From Paracoccaceae bacterium (GTDB lineage: Bacteria > Pseudomonadota > Alphaproteobacteria > Rhodobacterales > Rhodobacteraceae): a stretch of 5,953 nt of DNA. Numbering within the stretch: position 1 is the stretch's first letter; every line of letters starts with the position of its first letter. This document shows, one piece after another, positions 3,944 through 5,953 of the stretch. A program made the translations under genes and the position numbers. Location: assembly GCA_016764835.1 (NCBI GenBank), contig JAESRD010000116.1:1-5953 (forward strand). The letters run 5' to 3'. The notes under the pieces were generated by a model. It did not search any database and was not told where the DNA came from. It was given only the letters and a program-made list of their open reading frames with translations.

Positions 3944-5953
3944 TCACGGGATCCAGGACCAAACTTCGACCTGAAAGAAACGCCGGATCGAGCGCAGGTA
4001 GGCTTCCCAGACCCGCATTGTCGTGGTTTCAATCTTGGCATAACCGGTCATGCCAGTGCGCAAAAAATCATCAGGGTTATCGAATACTGCATCAACCCGA
4101 ATGACACTGCCATAGCTGTTTTCATCGGCGGCGGGCGCGATAGAGCTAACCGTGCCGAGGATTTCTCTATCAGCATGGCCAACCGCCCTCAGCCGCACGA
4201 CAGAGCCCGGCCTGATCAGGGCAATCTCTGATTCAGGTATTGAGATGGCCGCACTAACCTGTTGCGCGTTTTCGATTTCGAGCAGCACCTCACCAACACG
4301 CAGGAAACTGCCGTGTCGCAATTGCAAATCAGCGGTAATAACCCGGCCAGCCATAGGCGCGACAATGGTTGCGCGCTCAATCTCATCACGCTCAAATGAC
4401 AGTTCAATTTCAAGCCGCTCGACATCAGCCTGCGCGATCGACAACTCTTCTGTGGTTGCACCGCTTTCAACCAAAACAAGATTGGCGCGCTGCACGTCAA
4501 GACTGGCGAGATCGGCCTCATAAGTCGCTTGCGACCTATCGAATGTAGCGTGGCTAATGGTGCCGCTGGTCAGCAGCTCTTGGTTACGTTCGGCTTCGGC
4601 CTGCGAAAACGCCACGGCCGATTCAGCCCGCGCAAGCTGGCTGAGGGCCAGTTCGACTTCTTCGGGTTTGGGCCCAGCTTCCAGCCGTGCGAGCGAGGCT
4701 TGCGCGCCCAGCAGTTTGGTTTCGGTTATTGCCACGTTTTGAGACTGGTTCCACGACGATAGAGCCGCGAGCACTTGCCCAGCCACAACAATATCGCCCT
4801 CGGAAACCATGACCTCTAGCAGCTCGCCATCAGAGCGGGCGACAGCTTGGCCCCGCGAAGCAGGCAATATTTCAACCAGCCCGCCAGCCTCGTATTCGTA
4901 AGGCAAAAACGCCACGGCCAATAGGCCAACGGCGATGAGGCCCCAGACAACGCGCGCAGCCCCTGAAGGGCCGCTGGCAACATCGCCTTGTGGCGGCGCG
5001 GCCATGCGGCCAAGGGCGGGCTCGGCTTCTGCACCACCACCAGCGCCGCCGAGCATGCCCGCCATGGCGCCCATGCGCGACATCCGCCGGCCAATGCTGG
5101 CCTTGAGTGCCAGCAGCCAGATGACAAAGGCCAAAACCAGCGCCAGAAAGATGGAAACGCCGGTGCCACCAAGCTCGGTTTCAAGGATGATCGCCGCATA
5201 GATGCTGACGCCGAGCACCAAGGCGATAGTGGTCAGGACCATGCCGATAGAGAGCATCAGCAATGGCAAATAGGTGCCGGCGACGAAGGGCTGCTGCGGT
5301 GCTTTGCCGGTGAAAGCATAGCGCAAGGCAGCGATCGACTTTGACAGCAAGCGCGGTTCGTTAAAGTAGACGCCGAGCCAGCGTTGGCCGTCCATGGGCA
5401 AGAACGGCAGCGCCGATATCAGGAACATGCCGAGGCCAAACTGCGCCACGATGAGTGAGAACTGCGGCAGCCATGTACCGGTATCGCGGGTGATCGCCCA
5501 AGCCAGCATGCCCGCGCCAAAGAAGCCAAGTCGCGTCAGTAAAGGTGCGGCGCGTGACCAAAGTTGGCCTTGCCTGTCGAGCTGCCTGATGCCGTTTTGG
5601 TCTATATAAAAGCGCGGCAAAAAGCCCATGACCAGCGATATGCCAAAGTCATCGGCTTTGCCGCCATGGGCAATAATTGCCACACCTTGGGCCAGTCGCG
5701 AGGCAAGGTTTACCGTGAAGAGGCCAATGATCATGACGGTGATCGTGTTGTTGCTCGACAGAAACGCATGTTGGTCGCTGAGCAGCTGCGGCCAGTTTTG
5801 AAAACCGGTCAGCCCGGCCAGTGTGATCAGCGGGACGACCATCCAGAGGAACCATTTGAGCGGGTAGAAAAGCACATAAAGCAGGCGCAGAAAGCCGCTT
5901 GGGTCCATGAGTTTTAGGCTGGCGGGGCGGGGTTCGGCTGCTTGCTGCGCACC
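3944..5953 (-). CDS. M50-like pseudoprotease / HlyD-type adaptor fusion, 5' end outside window
   Basis: This polytopic inner-membrane protein carries an export adaptor; 669 residues are visible. Numbering is from the first in-window Met (at 5908). Residues 1-270 hold about six hydrophobic segments (near 14-35, 55-69, 123-139, 149-171, 211-241, 249-269) and resemble the M50 site-2 protease membrane domain. The HExxH position reads S-R-L-A-Q (70-74), while the following G and the G-G-x-x-x-D-F-G-I pattern (82-90) and the later P-M-D-G (171-174) remain, so peptidase activity is unlikely. A Gly/Ala/Pro-rich linker (281-318) leads to another membrane segment (319-337). Then comes a HlyD-type adaptor: first lipoyl half (357-383), a coiled-coil hairpin (about 390-512), second lipoyl half (517-546, APMAGRV) and beta-barrel (550-625). 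Relatives work with exporters or RiPP-type secretion. The frame stays open for 15 codons from 5908 to the window edge, and no Shine-Dalgarno precedes 5908, so the true start is probably upstream. It is the first visible gene of the leftward operon. Confidence 0.8.
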   Translation of the reverse strand, partial: GAQQAAEPRPASLKLMDPSGFLRLLYVLFYPLKWFLWMVVPLITLAGLTGFQNWPQLLSDQHAFLSSNNTITVMIIGLFTVNLASRLAQGVAIIAHGGKADDFGISLVMGFLPRFYIDQNGIRQLDRQGQLWSRAAPLLTRLGFFGAGMLAWAITRDTGTWLPQFSLIVAQFGLGMFLISALPFLPMDGQRWLGVYFNEPRLLSKSIAALRYAFTGKAPQQPFVAGTYLPLLMLSIGMVLTTIALVLGVSIYAAIILETELGGTGVSIFLALVLAFVIWLLALKASIGRRMSRMGAMAGMLGGAGGGAEAEPALGRMAAPPQGDVASGPSGAARVVWGLIAVGLLAVAFLPYEYEAGGLVEILPASRGQAVARSDGELLEVMVSEGDIVVAGQVLAALSSWNQSQNVAITETKLLGAQASLARLEAGPKPEEVELALSQLARAESAVAFSQAEAERNQELLTSGTISHATFDRSQATYEADLASLDVQRANLVLVESGATTEELSIAQADVERLEIELSFERDEIERATIVAPMAGRVITADLQLRHGSFLRVGEVLLEIENAQQVSAAISIPESEIALIRPGSVVRLRAVGHADREILGTVSSIAPAADENSYGSVIRVDAVFDNPDDFLRTGMTGYAKIETTTMRVWEAYLRSIRRFFQVEVWSWIP

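Noticed and set aside
4609..4918. The string AACGCCACGGCC appears twice, near 4610 and near 4906.
   Set aside because: Both copies lie in coding sequence and encode the same short Ala-Val-Ala-Phe run with the same preferred codons; they look like coincidence rather than a repeat element.
4988..5344. A 118-codon + strand frame rich in His, Gln, Asp and Arg.
   Set aside because: This composition is the usual shadow of a hydrophobic membrane-protein gene read on the opposite strand, here the M50-like/HlyD fusion. The 5564-5917 frame is rejected for the same reason.

Overview
This 5.95 kb window is GC-rich bacterial DNA with tightly packed genes. The codon choice, the Shine-Dalgarno sequences and the families present (a secreted CE1-type esterase, a large HlyD-type adaptor with an M50-like membrane domain) best fit a proteobacterium, perhaps a marine alphaproteobacterium. 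That placement is inference: the window holds no rRNA, tRNA or ribosomal protein gene to fix it. I see no mobile element, CRISPR array or tRNA.

Layout. Two genes on the + strand face three genes on the - strand, meeting at about 1538-1604. On the left, the 3' end of a BNR/Asp-box beta-propeller gene runs in from outside the window (2-607). After a 108-nt gap comes a complete secreted alpha/beta-hydrolase of the LpqC / polyhydroxybutyrate-depolymerase / feruloyl-esterase type (716-1537). The convergent gap carries a perfect 10-bp GC-rich stem that may terminate transcription.

The - strand genes, in order of transcription from the right edge, are: a polytopic membrane protein that fuses an M50 (site-2 protease)-like domain to a HlyD-type adaptor (3944 to beyond 5953, 5' end outside the window); a 458-residue protein with seven recurring strand motifs, read as a cytosolic seven-bladed propeller (2483-3859); and a PAPS-dependent sulfotransferase (1605-2486). 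The last two overlap by ATGA, and the sulfotransferase ribosome binding site lies inside the propeller's last codons. The propeller follows the adaptor by 84 nt, a gap holding a perfect inverted repeat and a strong Shine-Dalgarno.

The most notable point is that the M50-like domain has lost its HExxH zinc site (SRLAQ stands there) but keeps the downstream Asp-Gly motif and the general fold pattern, so it looks like a pseudoprotease fused to an export adaptor. Its co-transcription with a sulfotransferase and a propeller suggests a small system that sulfates and exports a peptide or other metabolite. The substrate and the pump partner are not in the window, so this remains a hypothesis.
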